A DNA stretch of 64,000 bases from Acidisoma cellulosilyticum (GCF_020621385.1 NZ_JAESVA010000002.1:310001-374000), one strand, 5' to 3'; positions 9,363 to 18,998 are shown, counted from the first letter of the stretch. Notes: a model not told the origin generated them from the letters alone. Numbers and translations: made by a program.

Positions 9363-10178
9363 TCAACCAAAGCGACCGGTGATGTATTCTTGGGTGCGGC
9401 GTTCCTTCGGCGTCGTGAACATGGTCGCGGCAGCGTCCACTTCCACCAATTCGCCGAGATAGAAGAACGCCACGCGATCGGCGCAACGCGCCGCCTGCTG
9501 CATGTTGTGGGTCACGATGACGATCGTGAATTCCTTCTTCAGCTCGTCGATCAGCTCTTCGATCTTGAGTGTGCTGATCGGGTCAAGCGCGCTGGTCGGC
9601 TCGTCCAGCAGCAGGACTTCCGGACGCACGGCGATGGAGCGCGCGATGCACAGACGCTGCTGCTGACCGCCGGACATGCCGGTGGCCGGCGCCTTCAGAC
9701 GGTCCTTCACCTCATCCCACAGCGCCGCGCGGGTCAGCGACCACTGCACGCGCTCATCCATCTCAGCCCGGCTCAGCTTCTCATGCAGCTTCACGCCGAA
9801 GGCGACGTTGTCATAGATCGACATCTGGAAGGGCGTCGGCTTCTGGAACACCATGCCAACGCGACGGCGCAGCGTGTTGAGGTCCATGCTGGAGCCGACG
9901 ATATTCATATCGTCCAGCATGACCTCGCCCTCGGCGCGCTGGCCGGGATAGAGGTCATACATGCGGTTGATGACGCGCAGCAGCGTGGACTTGCCGCAGC
10001 CCGACGGGCCGATCATGGCGAGCACGCGCTTTTCGGCCACGTCCAGATTGATGCCCTTCAGGGCATGGGTATTGCCGTAATAAAAGTGCAGATCGCGGAT
10101 CACCATGCGCGGTGCCGCTTCCGCCGCACCCGTTTCCTGGTTCACCTCGATCGGTCTCGCCTGTTCCGTCACCGACAT
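9363..10178 (-). CDS. pstB: Phosphate ABC transporter ATP-binding protein PstB
   Basis: PstB is the ATPase of the high-affinity phosphate importer PstSCAB. The 271-residue product has Walker [10 protein letters not shown], the Q-loop segment [13 protein letters not shown]-like (here QKPTPFQM), the ABC signature SGGQQQRL, Walker B LLLDEP and the H-loop VTHNM, all typical of PstB. The start ATG 10178 follows a purine-rich AGGTGATGTGAG. It heads the pstB-phoU-phoB run. The substrate-binding and permease genes pstS, pstC and pstA, usually just upstream, are not here; the upstream neighbour is an unrelated peroxiredoxin. Confidence 0.96.
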   Translation of the reverse strand: MSVTEQARPIEVNQETGAAEAAPRMVIRDLHFYYGNTHALKGINLDVAEKRVLAMIGPSGCGKSTLLRVINRMYDLYPGQRAEGEVMLDDMNIVGSSMDLNTLRRRVGMVFQKPTPFQMSIYDNVAFGVKLHEKLSRAEMDERVQWSLTRAALWDEVKDRLKAPATGMSGGQQQRLCIARSIAVRPEVLLLDEPTSALDPISTLKIEELIDELKKEFTIVIVTHNMQQAARCADRVAFFYLGELVEVDAAATMFTTPKERRTQEYITGRFG

Positions 10179-10348
10179 CTCACATCACCTGCCTTTGGGT
10201 AACCGATCAAAACCAGATCGAATCTCAGCCGACCGAGCCCATTCACGAGCCCGCATAGCCGAGTGGCCCACGGGGAGCCATGGGCCTTGCGTGAAGGTTT
10301 AATGACGGCCCCTGCCGCCTTCCACGCGCGCGGTGTCGATCTTGGCAC

Positions 10349-10376
10349 AAAAAAGGGCTGCCGAAGCAGCCCTTTT
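10349..10376 (-). terminator. Rho-independent terminator of the peroxiredoxin gene
   Basis: A perfect 11-bp stem (AAAAGGGCTGC, 10351-10361, with its complement at 10366-10376) closes a four-base loop that reads TTCG on the minus strand. A T-run follows on the minus strand. It lies about 27 bp past the peroxiredoxin stop and in the right orientation. Confidence 0.9.
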
Positions 10377-10402
10377 GACGAAGATCGAATGACGTTACTG
10401 AT

Positions 10403-11053
<651 letters not shown>

Positions 11054-11261
11054 GACTTAGTCCCTTGTGGCGTTTTCCGGACCCAGATTGCATCCCGGAC
11101 TAGCCCGATCAAGCACCCGCCCGGAAGAAAGACAGTCTCTTCCCCGCATGACGTTCATGTGGTTGTTTTTTCTGCACCAACAGGCGTTCGTAGGAATTAA
11201 TTTTAGCGTCCCGTCAGAGCATCGGCTTGATGGAAAGACTTTGCCATGCGCGATAGAAGCG

Positions 11262-12269
11262 TCACGCCCGGTCGTCGCCTTCCGGCGCTGGCCCTGGCGT
11301 CGCGTCGCAGAGGGCGCTCGTCGCGCCGATCAGCCGATGCACATGGGACAAATGCGCGGCATACCAACTGTCCGCCGTAAAGGGCCGCAGCCATACCCCG
11401 GGCGGGATGGCGTTGCCTTGACCGTCCCGATGCCGGTGCTGGCTGCAATCGATCACGAGCGCGGCCGGCGCCTGGTCGGCGGTCTGACCGATCGCCCCCA
11501 CCCATAGGGCGACGTGCCTTATCCTGCCTTGCGGGTTGCGGAAATAGAGCAGATCGGCCGGCTGCAAGGCCGCGATCACCGCCGCAAACTGGTCGCGGAT
11601 GAGCTGCGCCGTCAGGCACCCTTCCCCGCCCGGCCCTGCCAAGCGGCGCAAGGCCGCCTGACGCCCGATCCCGGTCGGCAGTTTCACCCCCAGCGCATAG
11701 TTGAAGACGAAGGACGAGAAATTGCTGCAATCGAGACCGGGGCCATTGGCGCCGATCTTCACTGGCAACCAGGGCCAGCCGCCCGGCGGTTGCCAGGACG
11801 GCAGATGATGATGCTGGTAGGACAGCCCGATATGGCGCGCGGCGACGCTGATGACCCGCTCGCGTCGATAGCCAGCGTCACTGTGCGGCAGGCTGGGCGC
11901 CGGGTATTGCCGCGCCGGCGGCCCCCAGGCAGCGCCCAAGGCATGGGCATTCTGGTCCTGCCAGACCGCCGCCGAAAGATTGGATTCGGCATCCGGATCA
12001 TTCCACGGCGCGGCATCGAAACCCGCATCCAGCAGGGGCTGCGGGACAGAGAAGCGCAGCGCGTAGGGAGAGACATAGCCGCCACTATCGGTCCCATCCG
12101 CTGAGGCGGACTCTGGCGCCTGGACAGACGTAATCGGCGGCGACATTTGCGCTTGTGCGTCGTGAAGGGTAAATCGCTCAGTACAGACAAGGGCGGCCGT
12201 GCCGAGACAAGCGCGCCGGCTCAGCCCGACCGCTGCGCCCGCAAAGCGCTTACTGGCCAAGCCCATCAT
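11262..12269 (-). CDS. Exported NlpC/P60-like cysteine peptidase
   Basis: The 335-residue product begins with a Tat-like signal (LSRRACLGTAALV), followed by a Pro/Ser-rich linker and a C-terminal papain-like NlpC/P60 domain. The proposed nucleophile is C181 in GLDCSNFSSF, and the proposed catalytic His is H252 in RHVALWVG; a later IDCSQH could supply the third polar residue. Proteins of this family cut cell-wall peptides in the periplasm. ATG 12269 is chosen because GAGG lies just upstream and it leaves a sensible signal peptide; a frame from 12326 overlaps the divergent HAD gene. The exact substrate is unknown. Confidence 0.82.
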   Translation of the reverse strand: MMGLASKRFAGAAVGLSRRACLGTAALVCTERFTLHDAQAQMSPPITSVQAPESASADGTDSGGYVSPYALRFSVPQPLLDAGFDAAPWNDPDAESNLSAAVWQDQNAHALGAAWGPPARQYPAPSLPHSDAGYRRERVISVAARHIGLSYQHHHLPSWQPPGGWPWLPVKIGANGPGLDCSNFSSFVFNYALGVKLPTGIGRQAALRRLAGPGGEGCLTAQLIRDQFAAVIAALQPADLLYFRNPQGRIRHVALWVGAIGQTADQAPAALVIDCSQHRHRDGQGNAIPPGVWLRPFTADSWYAAHLSHVHRLIGATSALCDATPGPAPEGDDRA

Positions 12270-12301
12270 CCAACCTCGCCCAGGAAAGATCAGGACAAAA
12301 G

Positions 12302-12970
12302 ATGCGTTTTGAAAAGGGACGGACACTCACGGCGCGCGGGTTCCTCTTCGATATGGATGGTACCCTCGTCGATTCGGGACCCGTCGTCGAGCGGGTCTGG
12401 GGCAAATGGGCCGATGAGCAGGGGCTGGATTTTGCCGGGCTGATGCCGGTGGCCCACGGTCGCCGCGCGATCGAGACCATCGCCATGTTCGGCAAGACCG
12501 TCCTGGATATCGAAGCCGAGGCGCGCAGGCTGGAAGAGGCCGAACGGCTGGACATCGACGGATTGTCCGAAATTGCCGGCGCGCGCGCGCTGATCGCGGC
12601 CCTGCCCGCCGATCGCTGGGCGATCGTCACCTCGGCCGACGATTCCCTCGCCCGCACCCGCCTCGGTGCCTGCGGCTTCCCGATTCCCAAGGTCTTCATC
12701 ACCGCCGAGTCGGTGGAACAAGGCAAGCCCAACCCGCGCTGCTATCAACTGGGTGCCGAGGGTATTGGCTTCGATCCGAAGGATTGCTTCGTCTTTGAGG
12801 ATGCCGATGCTGGGCTTGCCGCCGGTCGCGCCGCCGGCGCGCAAGTGATTGCCGTCGCCTCCACCCAGTCCGCCGACAATCTCGACCGCAAGGGCGAGCT
12901 GTGGATTCCCGATATGGCGGGCCTGCGCGTGGTGTTAGACGGCGAATGGATCCATCTGACGCACGACTGA
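12302..12970 (+). CDS. HAD-superfamily phosphatase (sugar phosphatase-like)
   Basis: This 222-residue protein is a HAD subfamily IA phosphatase. Motif I is FDMDGTLVDS with nucleophile D17 and acid D19. Motif II is the IVTS strand and motif III/IV contains KPNPRCYQL and FEDADAGLAAGRAAG. The helical cap after motif I and overall similarity fit glycerol-3-phosphatase and 2-deoxyglucose-6-phosphatase-like enzymes that dephosphorylate small sugar phosphates. It is divergent from the NlpC/P60 gene with a promoter space of only about 30 bp. The precise substrate is not determinable. Confidence 0.88.
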   Translation: MRFEKGRTLTARGFLFDMDGTLVDSGPVVERVWGKWADEQGLDFAGLMPVAHGRRAIETIAMFGKTVLDIEAEARRLEEAERLDIDGLSEIAGARALIAALPADRWAIVTSADDSLARTRLGACGFPIPKVFITAESVEQGKPNPRCYQLGAEGIGFDPKDCFVFEDADAGLAAGRAAGAQVIAVASTQSADNLDRKGELWIPDMAGLRVVLDGEWIHLTHD

Positions 12971-13066
12971 TCGCCGAAGCTTGAGGGGCCGGTTAGCGCT
13001 CCGCCTCGATTTGGCCAAGGTTGCGGGCCCATAGTGGCGGGGATAGAGCGATCAGGAACGGCGACG

Positions 13067-13495
13067 ATGATGATCAGGGATCGCGTGATGACGGCGACAA
13101 GGTTGCGGGGCATGGCTTTTGCCCTGGTCGGTGGCCTGGCGCTGCTGGCCGCGAGCGGGGTTGTCGCGCCGAAACCGGCCTTGGCCTGGTGGCGTGGCGG
13201 TGTCTGGTACGGGGGCCCCGGCCCCGGCTATTACGGACCGCGACCCTATTACTACCCGCCGCCGATCGTGGTCGCACCGCCGCCCGTCTATTACGCGGCC
13301 CCACCGGTGATCTACGCGGCCCCGCCGCCACCGCCGACGGTCTATTACCCGCCGCAGACGCCTGCCCCCGTCGCTGCCGCCCGCGCCTGCTACACGCCGA
13401 CATCGACCTGCCCGATGGAAGTGCCGCGCGCCCCCGGCACCACCTGTTACTGCTCGGACAGCTCCGGCAACCGCATGTATGGCCGCGCCCAGTAG
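13067..13495 (+). CDS. Secreted Pro/Tyr-rich small protein
   Basis: I do not recognise a defined family. The product (about 142 residues) has a signal peptide (RLRGMAFALVGGLALLAAS, cleaved probably after PALA) and then a low-complexity region of YYPPPIVVAPPPVYYAAPP type up to about residue 105. A Cys-containing tail follows (ACYTPTSTCPM and TTCYCSDSSG), suggesting one or two disulfides in the periplasm. Many alphaproteobacteria encode such small YXPP proteins near the envelope; function unknown. ATG 13067 has AGGAACGG upstream; ATG 13088 is also possible. Confidence 0.7.
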   Translation: MMIRDRVMTATRLRGMAFALVGGLALLAASGVVAPKPALAWWRGGVWYGGPGPGYYGPRPYYYPPPIVVAPPPVYYAAPPVIYAAPPPPPTVYYPPQTPAPVAAARACYTPTSTCPMEVPRAPGTTCYCSDSSGNRMYGRAQ

Positions 13496-13588
13496 CCGGC
13501 TGAAATCCCCAGGACTTGAGCCGGCGCCGCTTCTGCTTCATGAGCCCCCTGCCGCGTGACTGTCCGCGGCCGGAGAGAGGCGAGTGAG

Positions 13589-14287
13589 ATGAGAGTGACC
13601 GCGCTGATCGTCTGTGCAGGGCGTGGCACGCGCATGGGACCGGGGGCGCCGAAGCAATACCGCGTGCTGGGGCCGCTGCCCGTGCTGCGGCACACGGCGA
13701 TCGCCTTCCTCAATCACAGCCGGATTTCCGATATCGCCGTCGTCATCCATAAGGAGGATCGCGCGCTGTACGAGGAAGCCGTGCGCGGTTTGCGATTGCT
13801 GCCGCCTGTCATCGGCGGCGCGACCCGCGACGAAAGCGTGCGCCTGGGTCTGGAAGCGCTGGCGGATACGGCGCCGGATCGCGCCCCGCCGGACCGCGTA
13901 CTTATCCACGACGGCGTCCGGCCCTTCGTGACGGAGGAGACGATCGGCGCAGTCATTTCGGCTTTGGATGAGGCCGAGGCGGCGATTGCCGCCATGCCGG
14001 TGTTCGACACCATCAAATCCGCCGCCGACGGTACCGTCACCGGCACCATCGACCGTTCCATCCTTTGGCGGGCGCAGACGCCGCAAGCCTTCCGCTTTCC
14101 CACGATCCTCGCCGCCCATCGCGCTGTCGCCGGACGCGGGGACCTGCCGCCGGTGACGGACGATGCCTCGGTCGCCGAGGCGCTCGGCATTCCCGTGCGG
14201 ATCGTTCAGGGGTCAGAGGATGCTTTCAAGATCACGACGGAGGCCGACCTCCGCCGTGCCGAACGGCATCTGCGCGGGGATGAGTAG
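13589..14287 (+). CDS. ispD: 2-C-methyl-D-erythritol 4-phosphate cytidylyltransferase IspD
   Basis: IspD makes CDP-ME from MEP and CTP in the non-mevalonate isoprenoid pathway. The 232-residue product has the CTP-binding loop CAGRGTRMGPGAPKQY with its Arg and Lys, the IHDGVRPF motif, TIDRSILWRAQTPQAF and the C-terminal DAFKITTEADL. ATG 13589 follows a good GAGAGGCG ribosome site; GTG 13556 is in frame but less likely. Many alphaproteobacteria carry IspD fused to IspF; here the frame ends with TAG right after the IspD domain and no ispF follows. Confidence 0.95.
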   Translation: MRVTALIVCAGRGTRMGPGAPKQYRVLGPLPVLRHTAIAFLNHSRISDIAVVIHKEDRALYEEAVRGLRLLPPVIGGATRDESVRLGLEALADTAPDRAPPDRVLIHDGVRPFVTEETIGAVISALDEAEAAIAAMPVFDTIKSAADGTVTGTIDRSILWRAQTPQAFRFPTILAAHRAVAGRGDLPPVTDDASVAEALGIPVRIVQGSEDAFKITTEADLRRAERHLRGDE

Positions 14288-14374
14288 CATAATCCCGATA
14301 TCGCCCGGCCTGATCTCATGATAGCATTTGCTCGTTGTTCTCAGACGTGAGGCGTCGGAAATGGGAGCGGTTAG

Positions 14375-14710
14375 GTGAAAACGGACTATTTTTCCACGTT
14401 TTTGACGGTTCTGAACGCGGATAAACTTCCCGCCCCAGGACCTGCGCCATCCCCTGGATTGCCTCAGGTTTCGGCGTTATCTCTTGCCGTATCTGTGTCA
14501 GTTAATCTCGACGAAATCCTTCTTAAGCTGACGCTGCAAAACGGAGAGTTGCCGATCGCCCAATTGGCGCGAACCGTCAAGCTCGGGCTAAATGATCTTG
14601 CCGCTGCTCTCAGCCAGTTGCAGCAATTTGGCTTGGTGACGGTAGAGTCTGGTTCCGTCCGGCTGACGGAGCAAGGCAAGGACTTTCCCACTAGCGCAGA
14701 GGTTGGCTAA
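14375..14710 (+). CDS. Small winged-helix-like protein
   Basis: The 111-residue product starts at GTG 14375, placed after GGGAGCGGTTAG. Residues 1-45 are Pro/Ala/Ser-rich with no clear fold. Residues about 46-108 read as a winged helix: helices around LDEILLKLTLQ, LPIAQLARTVKLGL and NDLAAALSQLQQFGLV, then a beta wing VTVESGSVRLTEQGKDF. That fits a DNA-binding or protein-binding wHTH of the MarR/DprA-C type. It is followed 141 bp later by an unknown membrane protein on the same strand; a functional link is plausible but unproven. Confidence 0.65.
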   Translation: MKTDYFSTFLTVLNADKLPAPGPAPSPGLPQVSALSLAVSVSVNLDEILLKLTLQNGELPIAQLARTVKLGLNDLAAALSQLQQFGLVTVESGSVRLTEQGKDFPTSAEVG

Positions 14711-14851
14711 CCGGCCCCAATCACGTTCGATAAGCCAAACGTCACGGGATCGTTATTTTTACGTTCCTATTTCGCAATAGAATATCTAGGCTGCTGTCAG
14801 GGTTTTGGCTTGATCTGAAGGGATCGCCCAGCTTGGATTGCAGGTAACTCC

Positions 14852-15727
14852 ATGACGAATTTTGAAATCGCGGCGGCAGCCGTATTCGCGTTCCTCATCG
14901 GACTATGGTTGTTTCTGGTCAGCATGCGCCGCTGGCATGGAATGACGGACATTGACGACCTTTCCATGCACAAGGGCTTGGTCGGCGCGGCCACTCTGAC
15001 CGCAATCGTGCTTCTGGGCATGGTGGGGGTGCTTGTCTTTACGCCCCAGCCGCCCTTGGCGGAGCGCGACGTCTTTATCGGTGTTGCCTTTGTCTCTCTA
15101 TTGTCAGGACTGGTCGGATTTACAGAAATAGCTCAGCGCTACCAAGACAGACCTGTCCATCTGATAACGGATTCACCCGCACTGCTTTACATCTATCTTA
15201 ATATCGCATCCGGCATCGGCGCTTATGGTCTTGTTCTCGCATTTAAGCTTTTCAACAATACGGCGCATGGGGAAGTCTATCAGGTTCTCTTTGCCAGCTT
15301 CGGCGCCGTCACCTTTTTTCGTTCGTCATTCTTTACGGCGCGCGTGAACGGTGTGGATGTCGATATCGGCCCGGCAACCTTGCTGAAGGGCCTGCTTACA
15401 CTCACCGATCAATCGATTAACCGTTGGCAAGGGGCCGCCAGAGCCGATTTGGCAGCCAAACTCATGAAAGACATCGCTTTCAGTAAAGCGAAAGGCAGTC
15501 TCACGGCTCTGTGTTTAACGACCATGCAGTATATCACCAAAGAACAGCAGGCAGACGTCGCTACCGCCATTCAACAGCTGGAAGCGCGATCAAAGCAAGA
15601 AGAAGAGCTCAGTATCCTTCTGGGTGCCTATCTGATTCAACTTGTCGGACCAGAGGTGGTGAAACAATCCGTAAGGGCATTGGGCTCTACAATTAAATCG
15701 ACACCTGTTCCTGATCCCCTTCAGTAA
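14852..15727 (+). CDS. Unknown integral membrane protein with cytoplasmic helical tail
   Basis: I do not recognise this 291-residue protein. The N-terminal half has about five hydrophobic segments (residues roughly 6-25, 44-64, 72-92, 106-131 and 140-158). The C-terminal 130 residues are soluble and helical, with charged stretches such as ARADLAAKLMKDIAFSKAK and QQLEARSKQEEEL. The codon use is less GC-biased than neighbours. Its 3' end overlaps the convergent dehydrogenase gene by 35 bp. It follows the winged-helix gene, and the pair may form a small regulatory or sensing unit. Confidence 0.65.
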   Translation: MTNFEIAAAAVFAFLIGLWLFLVSMRRWHGMTDIDDLSMHKGLVGAATLTAIVLLGMVGVLVFTPQPPLAERDVFIGVAFVSLLSGLVGFTEIAQRYQDRPVHLITDSPALLYIYLNIASGIGAYGLVLAFKLFNNTAHGEVYQVLFASFGAVTFFRSSFFTARVNGVDVDIGPATLLKGLLTLTDQSINRWQGAARADLAAKLMKDIAFSKAKGSLTALCLTTMQYITKEQQADVATAIQQLEARSKQEEELSILLGAYLIQLVGPEVVKQSVRALGSTIKSTPVPDPLQ

Positions 15728-16613
15728 GCGACACCCCGTTCGCCTCGGCGATGAAGTCCGCCAGCATCGGCACGTAATCCTCCCCCCTGCCCGCACCGAC
15801 GGCGGCGGCGAAGGAGTTGCGGACGGCCGCACCGACAGGATTGGCGAATTGCACGGCATTGGCATAGGCCGCCAGATAGCTCGTATCCTTCAGCGCATTG
15901 CGGATGGCGAACTTATGGGCGTCGCGGTCCCGCTCCAGCGTGTATTTCATGAAGGTCTGGTAAAAGCCGCAATCCATCCGCCCGCCACGGATGACGCTAT
16001 CGAAAACCTGCGGGCTGAGCCCGGCCTTCGCCCCCAGCGCTATCGCCTCCGCATAAAGCGCGGCATAGCCCATCGACAGGAAGTTGTTGAGCAGCTTCAT
16101 GGTATGCCCGGTCCCGACAGGCCCCGTCTGCAAGACGCGGCCTGCAAAGGCATCCAAAATCGGCCGCACGCGCTCAATCGTTTCAGCGTCACCGCCGACC
16201 ATGACGTCGAGCGTGCCGGCTTCGGCATCCTTCGGCGTGCGGCCAAGCGGCGCGTCGATCAGCGTGATACCAAGCGCGTCCAGCCGGGTTACCAGGGCGA
16301 CCGTCTGCGCCGGATCGGATGTTGAACAGTCAATGACGATCAGCGGCTTTCCGGCTGCCGCGAGCCCATCCGGCCCTTCGACGACCGCACTGACTTCCGG
16401 CGAGCCGGTGACGCAGAGCACGATGATGTCGGATGCCTCCGCCAGCGCCCGGGCGGAAGTGACTTCCGTCGCGCCATCCGCCACCAAAGCCTCCACCGCT
16501 GTGCGGCTGCGATGGGCCAGAACCGAAAGCGGCCAGCCTTTCCTTAAGATGTTGCGTGCCATGCCTTGGCCCATCAGGCCAAGGCCCACAAATCCCACGC
16601 GTTCTTGTGTCAA
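15693..16613 (-). CDS. NAD(P)-dependent beta-hydroxyacid dehydrogenase (HIBADH family)
   Basis: This 306-residue enzyme oxidises a 3-hydroxyacid such as 3-hydroxyisobutyrate, tartronate semialdehyde or glycerate derivatives. It has the Rossmann motif GLGLMGQGMA, the substrate-binding DAPLGRTPKDAEAGTL (variant of DAPVSGG), and the catalytic Lys K173 in GHTMKLLNN. The start is read as TTG 16613, with AGGAAAG upstream; there is no good ATG before the Rossmann strand. It lies downstream of the acetate transporter on the same strand, and its last 35 bp overlap the convergent membrane-protein gene. Confidence 0.85.
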   Translation of the reverse strand: MTQERVGFVGLGLMGQGMARNILRKGWPLSVLAHRSRTAVEALVADGATEVTSARALAEASDIIVLCVTGSPEVSAVVEGPDGLAAAGKPLIVIDCSTSDPAQTVALVTRLDALGITLIDAPLGRTPKDAEAGTLDVMVGGDAETIERVRPILDAFAGRVLQTGPVGTGHTMKLLNNFLSMGYAALYAEAIALGAKAGLSPQVFDSVIRGGRMDCGFYQTFMKYTLERDRDAHKFAIRNALKDTSYLAAYANAVQFANPVGAAVRNSFAAAVGAGRGEDYVPMLADFIAEANGVSLTEGDQEQVSI

Positions 16614-16662
16614 GGTTGGCTCACTTTCCTGGTCAATCGTCAGTCTTCAGTTAAAGCGCGGA

Positions 16663-17247
16663 TCAGATGATCCGGGCCGCACGCACGTCACTCGGCGACA
16701 GCCGCGCCCCCAAGGGCAGCACGACGCGGCCATGGGTTTCGTTGATCACTTCAGCGGCTGACACGTAGAAGGCGATGATTGCGGTCACAAGCCCGACATA
16801 GCCGCCGATCTTGGTCGCGGGCCCGATGCCCCAGGCGCCGAGTGCCAGCAGCCCGAAGGTAATCCACAGCGCGAGAAAGATATAGGAGACGGCGCGGTTC
16901 AGCGTCAGGCTGCCGATCCACATATAGAAGGTGAAAACGCCCCACATGAACAAGTACCAGCCGACGAAGGCCGCCGGCACATGGGCCGCGAAGAAGGCCA
17001 CGAATAGCGCGAAGGACCACCAGAAGGCGCCGTAGGAACAAAAGGCGACGAAGCCGAAGGTATTGCCGCGCGGCAGTTCCAGCAGCCCGGCGCAGAATTG
17101 CGCGGCCCCGCCGAAGGCGAAGGCGAGAGCCAGGACCATGGGCACCCCGGCTTCCGAATACCAGCCCGCATTGACCATGCTGAGCATCCAGGTGGTGAGA
17201 GCGAAACCGGCAAGTCCAAGCGGCGCCGGGTTGGCAAGCTTGTTCAT
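16663..17247 (-). CDS. satP: SatP/YaaH-type acetate-succinate transporter
   Basis: The 194-residue product is a member of the AceTr (GPR1/FUN34/YaaH) family of hexameric inner-membrane channels or symporters for acetate and succinate. The hallmark NPAPLGLAGFALTT opens the first of six hydrophobic helices. The family gate motif region FCSYGAFWWSFAL and the final segment IIAFYVSAAEVINE are also present. ATG 17247 follows GGGGAGACG and matches the usual N-terminus; an in-frame start at 17316 would add 23 hydrophilic residues. It is upstream of, and probably cotranscribed with, the hydroxyacid dehydrogenase. Confidence 0.92.
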   Translation of the reverse strand: MNKLANPAPLGLAGFALTTWMLSMVNAGWYSEAGVPMVLALAFAFGGAAQFCAGLLELPRGNTFGFVAFCSYGAFWWSFALFVAFFAAHVPAAFVGWYLFMWGVFTFYMWIGSLTLNRAVSYIFLALWITFGLLALGAWGIGPATKIGGYVGLVTAIIAFYVSAAEVINETHGRVVLPLGARLSPSDVRAARII

Positions 17248-17449
17248 CTGACGTCTCCCCTTGTCCGGCTTCTTGGCCGGATCTGTTGGTTGGTCGGCGG
17301 GCGTGAGCCCTGCCACATGAGAAGGTTACACCCACTTCCTCAGGTTTTGGAAGAGTCGGATCATTGCGAGCCCGGCGAAAATCGAGCCCCTGTTTCGCTT
17401 CAAGCGGCCCGTGTTAGGCTGCCGCCCGAAACCTTTCCTGGAGCATGAA

Positions 17450-18934
17450 ATGACGAGCCCGACCTGGCACGACAAAGCGGCAGACCTCAAATTCGAAACC
17501 CGCTCCTTCATCGGCGGTGAGATGGTTGAGCTGACGGGCGGCCATTTCGAGACCGTCAACCCGGCGGATGGCGCGGTGCTCGCCGCCATTTCCCAGGCGT
17601 CCCAGGCCGATGTCGACCGCGCCGTCGCCGACGGCCTGAAAGCATTCAAGGGCGGTGCCTGGTCGCGCATGGCGCCGCGCGACCGCATGACGGTCCTGTA
17701 TCGCTTTGCGGATCTGATCGAGGACTCGGCCGAACTCCTGTCGCTGCTCGACACGCTGGATATGGGCAAGCCGATCAATGACATGATGACGATCGACGTG
17801 CCCTCCGCCGCCCATACCATCCGTTTCTCGGCCGAATGCATCGACAAGATGACAGGCACGACGACGGCCACGCCTGACAATGTGCTGCATTACACGACGC
17901 GCGAACCGCTGGGCGTCGTCGCCTGCATCGTCCCCTGGAACTATCCCCTGCTGATGGCCGTCTGGAAGATCGCGCCGGCGCTCGCGGGCGGCAATTCGGT
18001 GGTGCTGAAACCGGCTGAGCAGTCACCGCTTTCGGCCGTGCATCTGGCCCGGCTTTTCGCCGAGGCCGGTGGCCCGCCGGGCGTGTTCAACGTCATCAAC
18101 GGCATGGGCGAAGTCGCGGGTAAAGGTCTGGCGCTGCACATGGACGTCGCGAAAGTCAGCTTCACCGGCTCGACCGAGGTCGGCAAGCTGATGATGATCT
18201 ATTCCGGCCAGTCCAATATGAAGAAGGTGGCGCTGGAATGCGGCGGCAAGACCCCGCAACTGCTGATGGGCGATCTGCCGGATATCGCGACCGCCGCCAA
18301 AACCGCTGCCTGGGGCATCTACAATAATATGGGCGAGGTCTGTAATGCAGGCTCCCGTCTGCTCGTCGACAAGAAGATCCACGACGAGTTCCTGTACAGC
18401 TTCATGCGCGAGGCGGAAGCCTGGGTTCCCGCCGACCCGCTGCTGGAAAGCACCAATATGGGTCCGCTGGTGACCTTCGAGCATCAGAAGCGCGTGCTGA
18501 ATTATATCGATATCGGCAAGCAGGACGGCGCGTCCCTCGCCTTCGGCGGCAATGTTCCGCAGGGTCTGGAAAAGGGGGCCTATGTCGCCCCGGCGCTGTT
18601 CACCGGCGTCGGCCCCAAAATGCGCATCGCCCAGGAAGAGATTTTCGGACCCGTCGCCGCCGTCATTCCGGTCGACGGCATCGAGAACGCCATCGAAGTC
18701 GCTAACGACACCATCTATGGCCTCGCCGCCGGGATCTGGACATCCGATCTCTCGACCGCGCACCGATTGGCGCGAGAAGTGGAAGCCGGCACGATCTGGG
18801 TGAACTGCTTCGATGAAGGCGACATGACCCAGCCTTTCGGCGGCTATAAGCAGTCCGGCAGTGCGCGCGACAAATGCATGGATGCCGTCCTGGCCTATAC
18901 GCAGTCGAAATCGACCTGGGTGAAGTTGGTCTGA
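17450..18934 (+). CDS. NAD(P)-dependent aldehyde dehydrogenase (PuuC-like)
   Basis: The 494-residue enzyme oxidises an aldehyde to its acid. It has the general base E263 in ALECGGK, the nucleophile C298 in GEVCNAGSR, the cofactor motif FTGSTEVGK and the C-terminal QEEIFGPV. The N-terminal WHDKAADLKFETR and overall pattern resemble E. coli PuuC/AldH, which acts on gamma-glutamyl-aminobutyraldehyde and other aldehydes. ATG 17450 has GGAG upstream; GTG 17411 is in frame but lacks support. It is divergent from satP. The real substrate cannot be fixed from sequence. Confidence 0.93.
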   Translation: MTSPTWHDKAADLKFETRSFIGGEMVELTGGHFETVNPADGAVLAAISQASQADVDRAVADGLKAFKGGAWSRMAPRDRMTVLYRFADLIEDSAELLSLLDTLDMGKPINDMMTIDVPSAAHTIRFSAECIDKMTGTTTATPDNVLHYTTREPLGVVACIVPWNYPLLMAVWKIAPALAGGNSVVLKPAEQSPLSAVHLARLFAEAGGPPGVFNVINGMGEVAGKGLALHMDVAKVSFTGSTEVGKLMMIYSGQSNMKKVALECGGKTPQLLMGDLPDIATAAKTAAWGIYNNMGEVCNAGSRLLVDKKIHDEFLYSFMREAEAWVPADPLLESTNMGPLVTFEHQKRVLNYIDIGKQDGASLAFGGNVPQGLEKGAYVAPALFTGVGPKMRIAQEEIFGPVAAVIPVDGIENAIEVANDTIYGLAAGIWTSDLSTAHRLAREVEAGTIWVNCFDEGDMTQPFGGYKQSGSARDKCMDAVLAYTQSKSTWVKLV

Positions 18935-18956
18935 CGTAAAAGAACGGAAAGTTTTT

Positions 18957-18978
18957 GCTTCTTTTCTCAAAAAGAAGC
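18957..18978. terminator. Terminator-like hairpin after the aldehyde dehydrogenase
   Basis: GCTTCTTTT (18957-18965), a four-base loop and AAAAGAAGC (18970-18978) form a perfect 9-bp stem, followed by a T-rich tract. It lies 22 bp after the aldehyde dehydrogenase stop and just before the histidine phosphatase start. Confidence 0.7.
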
Positions 18979-18998
18979 GCTTTCTATTCTTTTTAAAA

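Noticed and set aside
10241-10300. tRNA-like GCCGAGTGG stretch
   Set aside because: It has no acceptor stem, anticodon arm or T arm; only an imperfect hairpin around GGCCCACGG/CCATGGGCC.
10179-10348. PHO box upstream of pstB
   Set aside because: I looked for CTGTCAT-type direct repeats and found no convincing pair.
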